From Ophiura sarsii (lineage: Eukaryota > Echinodermata > Ophiuroidea > Amphilepidida > Ophiuridae): a stretch of DNA of 64,000 nucleotides. The stretch covers positions 62,582,292-62,646,291 of the forward strand of contig CM069449.1 of assembly GCA_035610835.1 (NCBI GenBank). Direction: 5' to 3'. A model generated the notes under the pieces. That model worked only from the letters and a program-made list of their open reading frames with translations, was not told the origin of the DNA and ran no database searches. How positions within the stretch are numbered: position 1 is the first letter of the stretch; the number at the start of each line of letters is the position of its first letter. Below, piece by piece: positions 12,197 to 22,802 of this stretch. The position numbers were made by a program, and so were the translations under genes.

Positions 12197-12352
12197 TTTT
12201 TATTTTTAAATAAATATATTTATTTAGTTAGTTAGTTCCCTTACCCAAATATTATTGTCACCAAATTTGGTTGAGAATATAATTTGAGTTTTTATATGAG
12301 AGCCCGAAAGAGCAATAAGTGTAGTTTAAAGTGTTGACAAATTGGGATTAAA
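12197..12352. other. No gene recognised
   Basis: Short AT-rich spacer between the palindrome and the LINE B 3' end. Confidence 0.5.
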
Positions 12353-13540
12353 GGTCATGCTTAACTTGCTTAACTCGGGTGATGGTCCCGATTTACGATG
12401 GCTCTCCACACTTTTCGGTCCTTCATTGCTGTCTTTATGTTACTTGTCTCCAATCCTGTATCTTGCTTGAGTAAGTCAATGAATGTCAGAGCAGGTCTTT
12501 TCGGTTTTCGTTTGCCATGTTTGGGGGTCCAGTGCACCAGTTTGGAGGCTGGCTCTTCACTTCTGTAACAGTGGCTAGCAAACCTTGTCCGTCTCTTCTG
12601 AATCTTCTGGCTTATTTTGGGGGAGATCACCATACAATTGGGTATTTGGTATGTGTTGTTTCCAGTTGACATTGAGTACTGCTCTCAGCATTCCAGCCAA
12701 GATTTCAAACTGTGCAGTCTCAAAGATCACCTTAGCCATGGTATTCTAGTATATTCCTCCGATGGCTTTGACGACCTGCTTTGGTATTCCATAAGCTTGC
12801 AAGATTTTCAGCATTTTGTCACGGTGGATAGTGTCAAAGGCCTTTCTAAAATCAATGTAGGTGATTACTGCTGTTAGATTGTTGGCCTTAAATCCTTCTA
12901 TGAGCCTCTTCAGTGCCAGTATGTGGCCCGCTTTCGTCCTTTCTACCCTGCAGCTGTTTTGGTTGGTTCCCAAATGCTGGTCTAGCTCTGGTCTGATTCT
13001 GTTCAGGATCACTCTGTTGTACGTTTTGGCAACGATAGAACTTAGGCTGATACCTCGGTAGTTGCCTCCAAGGCTAAGATTCCCTGATTTTGGTATTGGA
13101 GCTATGTTGAGTACAGACCACTGGCTTGTTTTTTTCCCAGTCAGCAATGCTTCATTGCAGAAGTTCAGTACAAATCTTCAAGATCGCATCTTTTCAGTAC
13201 TTCAGGTGGAATGTTGTCTTCACCACGGCTTTTTCCTTCTACCAGTGACCTTTTAGCATTGTCATATTCCTCCTGGTCGAAAGGCCCTGTTTTTATTTCC
13301 AGGTCTTCTAGGATTGGTGTGATTTCCTCCTCTTCATTACTGATGTCTGGTGGGCTCCCCAGAAGGTTTTTTAAAGTGATTATACCAGTTTGTGACCCGA
13401 TCTTTCTGAGTTCCCCCTCCAGCTGACCTTTGGTGGATGCTTTCTTATCAGTAATTGGAATGTGCTTCTTCTACTTCCTTAATCTTGCTGTTCAGGTTCG
13501 AGTTTTGGATGCGGTTGAGCACATGTTCGTGATGCAACCA
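12353..13540 (-). pseudogene. LINE family B with internal deletion of the RT core
   Basis: Read on the minus strand from 13540. The N-terminal part has EEYDNAKRS, then KSRGEDNIPPEVLKR (about 13200-13240), then KSGNLSLGGNYRGISL, then IDFRKAFDTIHR (about 12820-12860, the RT palm motif with the first catalytic Asp). After VVKAIGGIY the sequence reads FEILAG and then jumps at about 12688-12694 straight to MLRAVLNVNW, which in the copy at 9857 lies far downstream. The FADD box and thumb are therefore missing. The C-terminus follows: RRTRFASHC, KHGKRKPKRPALTFID, VWRAIVNRD. There is at least one frameshift (near 13150-13210). The 3' tail contains TTAAGCAAGTTAAGCA. Confidence 0.85.
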
Positions 13541-14049
13541 CGACGGAATATTATAAAATGATTCACCATTCACTTTTATACATGTACAGATTTACGGCGT
13601 TTTTTCTTCAATAACTTATCAATTTTTCATCGTATTTTTAGACCAAAATTCCTCTTTCTGGTCTTTGTCAAATTACACCAAAATTGATATCGTAAGTTGA
13701 AGTATCCCCTGTAGCGTTATGCGTGACAGGGAGCGAGCACTGGTTTGCAATTTTTGAGTGATTTTGAGTGATTTTTAAATGTTCAATTTTGTAGAAGTTA
13801 ATCAAAACTTGTGTGTGTAATGCCGTTGCATGTAGTCAATTAGCGTACGGGTATCGTGCGTGTTAACATGTTAATACAAGAAAACCTGGCGGCGTCGTTT
13901 GATGTTATTGTGACGTCAACTATAACAGTACGTAAATGCAGATTATGGTACATGGTGTGGTTGAATTTCCAGTCAAATAATTAATGATGATGGAAAATAC
14001 TTGTAAATTATCGTTAAACGAGTGAGAAAACATTTGAGCTTAATATATT
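13541..14049. other. No gene recognised between two LINEs
   Basis: Roughly 500 bp without coding potential or obvious repeat structure. Confidence 0.5.
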
Positions 14050-15690
14050 TACATCACTCTCTTTCTCTATGTCAGATGGCACCAGGTGGTGCTGCTGTGG
14101 CCTTCACAAGAGCTCGCCAATTGTTCGGTTTGATGCACGTCGTGTTGCTTCTATCGTACTTAAACCAGTGATCCTTTTAATGTCATCAGTACATGATGTT
14201 ATAGGGCGTCCTCTGCCACGACTACCTTCTACTGCACCTTGCAGAATTAATTTCTCGACACTGTTATCTCTCCTGGTAATATGACCAAAGTAGCGCAGCT
14301 TTCTGATGTTGATGTCCCTCCTTAGTGTGAGCTTTGTTCTATATAACTATTTCCAATACCCAGTGATTGCTTCTCTTCTCCCTCCATGAAACTCGTAGGA
14401 GTCGCCTATAGCACCACATCTCAAATGCATCAACTCGTTTCCTGTCATTCTTTGTCATTGCCCATCGACTCACTTCCATATGTGGCGATGGAGAAGATGG
14501 TTGCTTTCAGGAAGCGTACCTTGAGATTCATTGATAGCCATTTGCTCTTCCAGATAGTTGACATATCTTGTAATGTCTTGCGAGCTATTGCCAGTCTACG
14601 TTTGATCTCCGTTGAACTGTCACTCTTGGTGTTGATAAGAGATCCTAGGTACTCGAACTGTTGTACAACATCTATCTTCTGTTTATCTAGTGAGAAGTCA
14701 GCCCTGTGTCCTCTTTGTCCATTACCATTATTTTTGTCTTTTTAGTGTTCAGCAGAAGACCTTTCCTCTCACTTGCTTCTTTTACCCTTTGTAGAAGGTC
14801 CATGAGTTCTTTTCGGCTGCTGCATATGAGTGTGGTATCATCAGCATATCTTAAGTTGGTAATTTTAATTCCTCCGAATTTCACACCACCTTCAAAGCTC
14901 TCCAATGCTTCTTTCATAATATCTTCAGAATACACATTGAAGAAGCTTGGTGACAATATGCACCCTTGCCGTAATCCTCTTCCTATGCCAACCATTCTGT
15001 ATCACCACTTGATGTTCTCACTGCAGATTCTTGGTCTTCATACAGCCTACAGGTCAAGTCGATGAGGTGTTTTGGGAAACCCATTTTCTTCATGGTCTCC
15101 CACATTTCATTGTGGCTGACACAGTCGAAGGCCTTGGAGTAGTCTATGAAGGCCATGTACAGGGGGAGTCGATGTATTTTTCACTTCTCCATGATGTTCC
15201 TGATGTTGACAGTTTGGTCCCTAGTTCTTCTCCCCTCTCTGAAACCAGCCTGCATAATAGAAATCTCCTGATCTAGCTTTAATTTCATTCTATTTATGAT
15301 GATCCGGAGCAGCACCTTACTGGCATGTGAAATGAGGCTGATGGTGCGATGATTGGAGCATTCCTTCAAATTGCCTTTTTTTGGTAGAGGAATGAAGACA
15401 GCTCTACACCAGTCTTTCGGCCATTCTTTCTCCTTCCAGATAGAAATACAGAGACGCCACAGGAGATCAACACCTTCTTCACCTGTGGCCTTCCACATTT
15501 TTGCAGGTATGCCATCTGTTCCTGGTGACTTTCCATTTTTCATCTGATGTAATGCTTTCTGTACTTCTGATCTCAATGGTGGAGGCTCATCTTCTGCTGA
15601 TCCATGACTGTATGTGTGTTGAGGGTCCTTTGCGTTATACAGCATGGTGCTATATTCCACCCACCCGCGCGTTATATCCTCTGTCTCTGT
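14050..15690 (-). pseudogene. LINE family A, 5'-truncated reverse transcriptase ORF, frameshifted
   Basis: Minus strand, from about 15690. RT domain motifs appear in the expected order: GKSPGTDGIPAKMW (about 15505-15545), AVFIPLPKKGN, GFREGRRTRDQ, FIDYSKAFDCV (about 15120-15155, in a shifted frame), GLRQGCILSP, and the catalytic LRYADDT (14834-14856) with both aspartates. Then FEYLGSLINTKSDS, KRVDAFEMWCYRRLL and the C-terminal region to an AGAGAG-type tail at 14050-14065. At least three frameshifts or stops break the ORF. The upstream endonuclease is absent, so it is a dead 5'-truncated copy. Products of this type reverse-transcribe their own RNA at a nicked chromosomal target. Clade (RTE-like) is tentative. 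Confidence 0.9.
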
Positions 15691-15784
15691 TCACATCACT
15701 AGTTCGTGTAATAAGTAGAACTATTTTGTTGTTGTTGCATTTATGTCACATAAAACTCAACCCAGTGCGATATTGATGATCGAT

Positions 15785-15830
15785 GGGGGGGGGGGGGGGG
15801 GGGGGGGTGGGGGGGGGGGGGGGGGGGGTG
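15785..15830. repeat. Poly-G tract
   Basis: About 45 bases of G interrupted by two T. Strong G-quadruplex potential; its exact length is prone to sequencing error. Confidence 0.8.
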
Positions 15831-16654
15831 AGTTATAATATATAATATCCGGGGAAGGCAAAAACACTCATCTTAAATGAGTGTTTAGCAGGGCTGTCAA
15901 CTCTCCCGCCTAGACACTCTTTCTCCCGCACTCCCGCCTAGCATATAAAATCTCCCGCCTCAACAAAATTACCTCAATTATACTAGCTTTAGTCGGTACA
16001 TTTGCGTAGTAATTAGACGATATGTCAGACGAGTTATTTGAACAAGTGACATTTGATATTCAGACCCTTGACCCAACATTAATTATCATTGGAGTCATGT
16101 TTTGGATATTTTAAATTAACCTGAAGTTGTAGTATTTTGGAGGTGATTTATTTTTGTAATATTGTGATCGACGATGGAGAGTAATTGAAAAAAACTGTGA
16201 AATTTAGAAATTGTTTGGAACCGTTTTTGTTCGTTAGTAGTAGAAAGCGTGGGTTCTATCCCCACAATGGACCCGGGCGCCTTGTTATCCGTACATGTTT
16301 CCTGTTACATTCCTGTAGCCCACAAAAGAACAGGTGGTGTCAGATACAAAACATTTCAAAACCAAAAAACATAAAAGACCCACGACCCCAACCCGCGACC
16401 CATATAAGGCAAATGTACTACATATTACAATGCAGTGTAATAAATTTCAATGCAATTACAATTATGCAATATATTGCAATTCTGAAATAAACTGTGAAAT
16501 GCAAAACATAAGTACCGTAATGCATGTAACGGCAATAGTCGGGGATATACGGAGTGTTACCGTGCAACCCCAGGACTCCCCCTAAAACCAACTTTTTTGG
16601 TCCGAAAACATATTCAGGATGTTACCGAAAATAATTTTGGTATGCTAAGGGGTT
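15831..16654. other. No gene; hairpin and CTCCCGC words
   Basis: A perfect-looking hairpin AAACACTCAT...ATGAGTGTTT lies at about 15863-15888. It is followed by several TCTCCCGC words (15900-15960). The two overlapping frames at 16185-16585 are not recognisable proteins. Confidence 0.45.
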
Positions 16655-17075
16655 ATTCAAGATGGCGTCCAAAATGGCCGCCAAAACTGGTCAAATGTCA
16701 TAAAATGACATATAGCAATAAAAAATGTATCGTGAAAGTATAGTTTTAATAGTGGGATGTGTATTAGACCACTAAACACTCATATCCAGTACTTTTGTTT
16801 TGTTTACATACCTTAAAATAAAAATGGCCGCCAAAATGATGGCCAAAAATGGTCACAATAATATCAACCAAAATGCATGATGAAAATATAGTTTTAACGA
16901 TAATAATATAATATTAATAAACAGGCATTTAAAAGATGGGATGTGGGCCTATGTATTAGACCACTAGTACCTCATATTCAATATTTGTGCTTTGTTAACA
17001 TACTTAATATTCCAAAATGGCCCCAAAATGGGTCCCAAAATGGCGGCAAAAACTGTCAAATTCCATAGAATGGGA
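16655..17075. repeat. Degenerate tandem repeat with AAAATGGCCGCC motif
   Basis: About two and a half copies of a unit of roughly 170-200 bp. Each contains AAAATGGC(C/G)GCC-type words, ATAGTTTTAA, GGGATGTG and TATTAGACCACTA. A related GGCGGCCAT/CCATCTTG theme recurs at 43.9-44.5 kb. Confidence 0.65.
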
Positions 17076-17107
17076 TAATATCAACCAACATTCATTTCGA
17101 TTGTTGT

Positions 17108-17784
17108 AAAAATTAGCTTAATTTATTCTGATATATACATTTCTATTACGGTTAGCAATTTATCATACATAACATCGGGGGGGGGGGGGGGGAGGGGGGG
17201 GGGATATACGCCTCTGTTTAATTGTATTACAATTATATAGATTTGGCATGAAACCCGTACCAATGGAGTATATGGGTTATCAGCTATTCAATACATGATA
17301 ATATGTTTATGCGCAATATTGATGAACATTTAAATTGAATCGAAAAAACCCAGAAATTGTCATTACAAATGTGGTCATGAATTTGTTTGCCCCCAATGTA
17401 ATTTGATAAAGCAATACAATCGCAGATATTCAGGTCACAGTCACTTGCAACTCCAATTTACCGTAAAGCGTTAGCGTGATGAACCGAAAGACAGCAAAAA
17501 TGACAAATTGTGCATTCGCTAGAGATCTGTCTAATCACTGGTTTAATGCACACATAACGCTGCAGGAGGCAGTCGACATTGTAGACTTCTTTGCGGCAAT
17601 CGTGGCCGTTATTCTCACCATCTGTCTTGAGGGAGTGCATAAATTATTTTATATGAAGATTGGAATATTTGATTATCAACATGAGGACCCCGGTTCAATT
17701 CTCCGCCCGGTTCTCCGTAATACTGGTTTGGAGTGTTCTCTTGACATGTGTCCATGCAGGTATGTATCGAACTCCCGATCGAAC
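17108..17784 (+). repeat. Dispersed 0.7-kb repeat, copy 1
   Basis: Collinear with 58613-59341 in the same orientation: AGCTTAATTTATTCTGAT, then a poly-G run (17176-17212), then CATGATA/TTTATGC, then AATTTGATAAAGCAATACAAT, then the open stretch described separately. Similarity is highest in the last ~190 bp (about four differences). The homology continues after the TA-element at 17787-18681, proving that element inserted into this repeat. Confidence 0.85.
17503..17763 (+). CDS. Possible exon-like open segment in the 0.7-kb repeat (function unknown)
   Basis: An open stretch encodes, in order, LSNHWFNAHITLQEAV, a hydrophobic helix FFAAIVAVILTICLEG, then VHKLFYMKIGIFDYQHEDPG, and ends at CATGCAG followed by GTATGT, a splice-donor-like sequence. 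The W-x(n)-hydrophobic-LEGxHK pattern faintly resembles the first transmembrane segment of CTR-type copper transporters (SLC31), but the similarity is weak and I do not assign that function. The copy at 58.6 kb keeps the same frame open, with three amino-acid changes in the last ~60 codons. Only one of four base changes there is silent, so codon-level constraint is not shown. It could equally be chance coding in a recent repeat. Confidence 0.25.
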
Positions 17785-17786
17785 TA

Positions 17787-18681
17787 CTGTCCTCAAAATA
17801 AGTAACTGATCAGGTAATAAATATACTCTTAACTCCAACTATAGCTCCTACGTAAAATATTAAGCTATGAAGTTGTAAGGAAATCTCTTTTCTTCAATTT
17901 GAGACATTGTTCATGAAAATCAGTTAATAATTGAGAACACTACATTGATAAGGATAGAACAAAGTGCCGTTTACATTTACACACTGGGTTTGAACACGCA
18001 GGACCGTGTGACTGGTATATCTATGGGATGCATTGATCAATTGAAGCATCCCCAATCATCATTTTACCATCAACCAATGAAATGCATAGGTTATCGCTAC
18101 CAGTTAATCAATAATCTGCCTGTGTTTTTTATCTTTTGTATTTATTTATCGCCACTTATCAATATTACATTGTACATACATTCAATCTTTTACATAGCAT
18201 AATTTCTATTCATCATTGTAAACACTTACTTACTTGATCTATCCTTAAAATTGATTACAATGTATATCATGCTAATGTTGCATAATAATTTATCAAATTG
18301 TATAGTAATATGACTACAAGCTACATTTATGTCAGTTGTCTAACTCTGAGTTCATGCAATAATAGTGCAACAACATTTGGATGCTTTCCGTATTTAAACT
18401 TGCTAATGCACATTTTGGCCACAGCAATAATCGTATTGCTAATATAATAATCTGCCTGTTGCTAGTTCGAGGCTGCGTGTCGACGAAAAAACGTTAAAAT
18501 GAAAAACTTACTTTGTTTTGGTTTTGGGCACATAACTGCATTGAATCTGTACTGTAATATCTCAAAATTGAAGAAAAGAGATTTCCTTACAACTTTATAA
18601 TTTAACATTTTTACCGAAGAGCTATAGTTTTGGAATTGAGAGCATACTAATTACCTGGTCAGTTACTTATTTTGAGGACTG
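17787..18681. mobile_element. CAGTCCTC-family TIR element, copy 2, with TA target duplication
   Basis: Termini are CTGTCCTCAAAATAAGTAAC and the inverse of CAGTCCTCAAAATAAGTAAC, with TIRs about 120 bp long. TA lies on both sides (17785-17786, 18682-18683). The homologous repeat at 59332-59360 has a single uninterrupted TA at this site, which is a natural empty site. The 895-bp body has no transposase. TIR and TSD suggest the Tc1/mariner group. Confidence 0.9.
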
Positions 18682-18683
18682 TA

Positions 18684-19289
18684 TGCTGTGTTTATATAAG
18701 AATATTCATTTACATTTAAAATGTTAACAATTTCAAGGGCAGAGACACCATTTATGTATGACAAACAGAAAAATACAAATGTAACCCCTTCATGTTAAGG
18801 TAATTTTGGAACCGAATAATATTAATATTTCGCTATTTTACAAACAAGGCTAGGCTAGGCCAATAACCGTTAAATAAATAACTTTAAATTTCGCTAATTT
18901 CACTAAAACCTCTATTGGCTAAAAATTAAAATGCCGCTAATTATGATGTACGGGTTAACATTTGGGTTAACATAGCACATTCAAATTAGTGAAATTAAAA
19001 TGGTGTTGAAACTAAAAAGTCACAGTACTGGTGTAAGTTTGCAAATTCGCCAAATGTTCATGCCTTGACATTTCGGCGCGCGTGGCGATAATGTAAGCAA
19101 TGTGCTGCCTCGCTAATCCCGGGGAGTTAGTTGGGAGGCACTTACACGGGGCGTACGGGTTACTGCTGCCGGTAAGATTGGACACTACTTACCCGTGCAC
19201 GGCTGGGAATGTCCCGTGCACGGCATCCGCGGCCAAAAAAAACGTCGAAAAGGGTCCAGATTTCACCACACGACGTCGTCGACGTCTTT
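18684..19289. other. No gene recognised
   Basis: The first ~35 bp continue the dispersed repeat interrupted by the TA element. The remainder is AT-rich without supported features. A frame at 19100-19327 is composition-driven and unrecognised. Confidence 0.45.
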
Positions 19290-19640
19290 CTGAAAAAGGG
19301 GTACTTTTTAGGGGCTTCGCACTTTAGGGTATCGATTACAGCATCGAGGTATGGACGTTTAGGGGTACTTATTGTTGTATGTGTGACTTTTCAATAAACA
19401 TGCAAAATGTAGAAAAAATCTTCAATATTTCCCTACTTTAAATGTCCCATGTAGGCCTATATCTGTATGAATGTCACATGATTATGAATTAAGATTATTT
19501 TGAGCATTCTGTAGTACGCCATTTAGGGGTGTATTATTGAGTGTTGGTAACATCGTTTAGGGTAGGGTTTGTATGTGTTACGCCATTTAGGGGTATCAAA
19601 ATAGTGTTCTGGTTTACGCCATTTAGGGTCCATTTCAGAG
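19290..19640 (+). repeat. Interspersed CGCCATTTAGGG motif cluster
   Basis: ACGCCATTTAGGG(GT) occurs at about 19516, 19598 and 19617, with looser versions (GGACGTTTAGGGGTAC near 19351, CATCGTTTAGGG near 19551, TTTTTAGGGG near 19306). This looks like a decayed short tandem repeat or a remnant of a larger element. Confidence 0.5.
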
Positions 19641-21089
19641 GTGCTTGGACGCGCATGTGGAGACCCGCTTTGTATGTTCACTGACCCCCCCGGGGGAATG
19701 TCATCATGTTGGCATGGTTAGCATGGTTAGTGTCATGTCTAATGCAACTTTAGTCGTGACGCAACACATTTACAAGAATATTCATTTACAATGTCAAATA
19801 ATACTCTTAACCTATATAATGTTAAAATGTTAAAATCAATGAAACACATCTCACGTACACTCAAGGGTTTGGTAGGGTATGCGTGTTGGGCAATTATTAA
19901 ATATAACTTCAATGCATATGGATCAATTTGAATGACTTTGGAAATAATCCAATTTCTTAATTCCAAAAACAACCACACATGTGAATCCTTTATACATATT
20001 TCACTCTAAGGCAGCTTGATGATGTACAAGTATGATCTCAATAACAAAAAATAAACAATTTTAAATAAGCTTATTTTACGTTTTCTGATATCCTCTTTCC
20101 TGGTGTGCAACTCAAAATAAATCATTCTTACTTGTTGACAAGAAAGTATCCAACACACATACTCTTAGGGTGCACACTATTACATTTATTGGGTAGGCCT
20201 ATGTGTTCACTTTAACATATTCCCCAATACCAACACAGCACACACTTTCTCTTCTCTTCTCTTCAACTGCCATTTTGAAAATGGCTGTTGAATTTTGATC
20301 TGTCAGTTGACCTGTCCGTTGACCTATCAGTTTTGGAGAGTGTTGTGGATGTCTTTTATTTCAACAATAAGTTGTGGAGAGCTTTTCGGGGATTGCTGGC
20401 TGAGTTTAAGTTTTTGGAGTGTGTTTTGGATAGTAACTAGGTTTCTGGAGAACCATCGGGTAACTCTCCAAAACAGCTAACTGCTCCCCAAATTGCTCTC
20501 CGCTAGATGAGATGGTGGGATTACTTTATGAATACTCTCCACAAGGTACCGGGTAACCATCTGGTAACCACCGGGTGGTTACTCGGTGACTTATTTGTTT
20601 TGCAATGGGAAGATATCGAACTGATTGTCAGTTTAAAAGATGCATCTTAGCACAGGTATCCATCATACCAAATTTCATTAGTTACAACCTACAGAACTTG
20701 AGATATTTAGTTACGCATATTTATTTAGCTAGACTTCGTCATTTTTTTCAAATATAGTGCATTTTCAGGATGTACAAATATGAAATGAAATACACTTCTG
20801 ATTTTCCATTAACGGAGAAACATGTGTGAAGTGTGATGATTAATGCGTATTTTAGTCATTTTAAGAACATGGTTATTAAAATAAAGAGGTTTAACATTGA
20901 CAAAAATCAATTTTTGGCTCAAAATTGCATTTCGTGGCAGGTTTTAGACTACTTCTGGTGAAATGGTCATTTGAAATTCTCCAAAACGCATTACTCGATT
21001 TACATGATTCTTGCACCAAATTAGATCTGTTGCCGAGATCTTTAAAATGACAGCTGTTTTGTTGAATTCCAATATATTTGATATTTTAG
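19641..21089. other. No gene recognised
   Basis: About 1.4 kb without a supported gene. A short cluster of GGTAACC-type words (20550-20595) is the only visible local structure. Short frames have no recognisable domains. Confidence 0.45.
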
Positions 21090-21870
21090 TGTGCTATACC
21101 TACTAAGAATCTGTTTCTTTGTGTCAACTCTGCTGAGTTTGATCTTCAAGAGCCTTGGCTTTTCTTTGTTGTCAGACTTTCTTTCTCAACCTCACTGCTT
21201 TTTCCGAAGTCTGAGTTGCCAATGTGTATGTCCAGGTGTTGTAGGAATTTCTTCACCTGCGATTCGTCTTCTTCTCTTCTTACGTCTGTGTTCACGCTCT
21301 CCGAAATCCGGTATGTTATGGAAGATGAGATTACATTGACGTTCTTCTTTCTCTCTCTGTTCATCCATGTTCATCCAGGTAACCTTTCACCTTGTGTTCA
21401 ATGATTTTTCGACACTTGACTCACGATTAACTAACTCCTCTTCTACCCTGCTGAATCCTTCTGTCTGTGCTTTCATTTACTTGGCCATTGCCTCGGATTG
21501 GGCTTTCAGACGCGTTTACATTTTTACGAGATTGAGTACAGTAAGCTTTCACCCTTCGCAAAACCACATCAGTTGCTCGTATTCTTTTGCTTTCTTGCAC
21601 ATCATTTTGTATTCTGACTGGAGAAAACCTGAGCATGACAAGTGTACAAGTCTATCACATCTATTACACATAATAGCTGTCTCGGTTTCTGCTATGGGCC
21701 GGCTTACTATATGATCTTATTAGGCAAATGTCTGGGCTTGTGTCACCTGCTTGGCTTAGTTTGACTCGTATTTCGTCTGTGTCACTGTTTCCACTCGGGT
21801 CCCGCGGTTGTGGATTTGTTTTCAGAATCAGGAAATCAGCTGCAAACATTCCCCGGCACCAAAAAACACG
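21090..21870 (-). pseudogene. LINE ORF1 remnant with PHD-like finger and RRM-like segment
   Basis: Minus strand. The upstream part encodes IMCNRCDRLVHLSCSGF ... LMWFCEG (about 21565-21690), a C-x2-C ... H-x2-C ... W-x-C spacing typical of PHD-type zinc fingers found in ORF1 of CR1/L2-type LINEs. Further downstream NMDEQREKEERQCNLIFHNI (about 21310-21374) matches the start of the esterase/RRM-like ORF1 segment (REKRxxNLIIxNIP). The two parts are in different frames with stops between, so the ORF is broken. ORF1 proteins bind the element's RNA. The upstream end is interrupted by the hAT MITE at 21879. Confidence 0.65.
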
Positions 21871-22214
21871 TCTGTCATCAGTGGCGTAGCTCAGGGGGGG
21901 GGGGGGGGGGGCAACCTGACGGAAAAATCCAATTTGTGCCCCCGCCCCCCACCCCTCTAAAAAGAAAAAGGTGAGAAAAAAAGGAAATAGGAAAAAATTG
22001 AGAAAAAAGACGAGGTTATTAGCCAAATAGAAGGCAAAATTGTAAATGTAGTACATTTACTGTGCGATTTTTTTAGGACTGTGCACAATTTTTTGAACTT
22101 ACGTGAAATTCACGAGGTAAGTGACTAGAATTTTTTTTGGGGCAACCTTTTACGAAAATTTTAGAAATCTTGCCCCCCCCTGAAAAAAATCCTAGCTACG
22201 CCACTGTCTGTCAT
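21871..22214. mobile_element. hAT-type MITE with perfect 8-bp target duplication
   Basis: The element proper is 21879-22206 (328 bp). It begins CAGTGGCGTAGCT and ends AGCTACGCCACTG, a typical hAT terminus. TCTGTCAT is duplicated exactly at 21871-21878 and 22207-22214. Inside are a poly-G run, a matching CCCCCC run near the right end, and T-rich spacers; there is no transposase. The exact TSD indicates a fairly recent insertion, here into a LINE ORF1 remnant or its flank. Confidence 0.95.
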
Positions 22215-22802
22215 CAACAGTCTTGTTCTTTTACATACCTTCAAATGTAATCATTATCACGGATATTAATTCGATAGAGTTATTAGTTTATGTATTTGCA
22301 AATACCAAAGTATACCATTTCTTATTTTAACTGCAGACCCTCGTCTACTTGTAAGACGCGAACGCCGTAATAATGAGTGTGGATAAGTGATAATCTGATT
22401 GAGTCAACTCATATTGCAAACCAACAATAGTTATTGCGCATAAATACGGGATAACATACTTATAATCACACAATAAATTACAAAATACCAAGGTAATTAT
22501 ACATAAAATAGCATGATGGTCATGTTTTTTAATCTTGTATTCAATTGTGTTAGGCCTACATGTGTAAAATTGGGAAAAATAACATGCTTTTTATATGTAA
22601 AAAGTTTACAATGAAATCATATACAAGTACATATATTCTGAAAGTACTATACTATAACGATTGCAAATACAGTACAAGAATCGACATATACAGGGTGATA
22701 CAAGGTGTAACAAGTAAAATAAGTAAGAAAACGTACTAACAATTTACTAAAGGGTAAGTTCTGAATATGAAATGATAAATGAATGTTCTGGTACATGTTC
22801 AT
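22215..22802. other. No gene recognised
   Basis: AT-rich spacer, no supported feature. ORF1-like sequence may continue for a few bases next to the MITE. Confidence 0.45.

Noticed and set aside
19100..19397. ORF near 19.1-19.4 kb as a host exon
   Set aside because: No recognisable domain, and two overlapping frames are equally open.
19510..19640. TTTAGGG words as interstitial telomeric repeats
   Set aside because: The motif is spaced and embedded in CGCCATTTAGGG; there is no tandem heptamer, and animals normally use TTAGGG.
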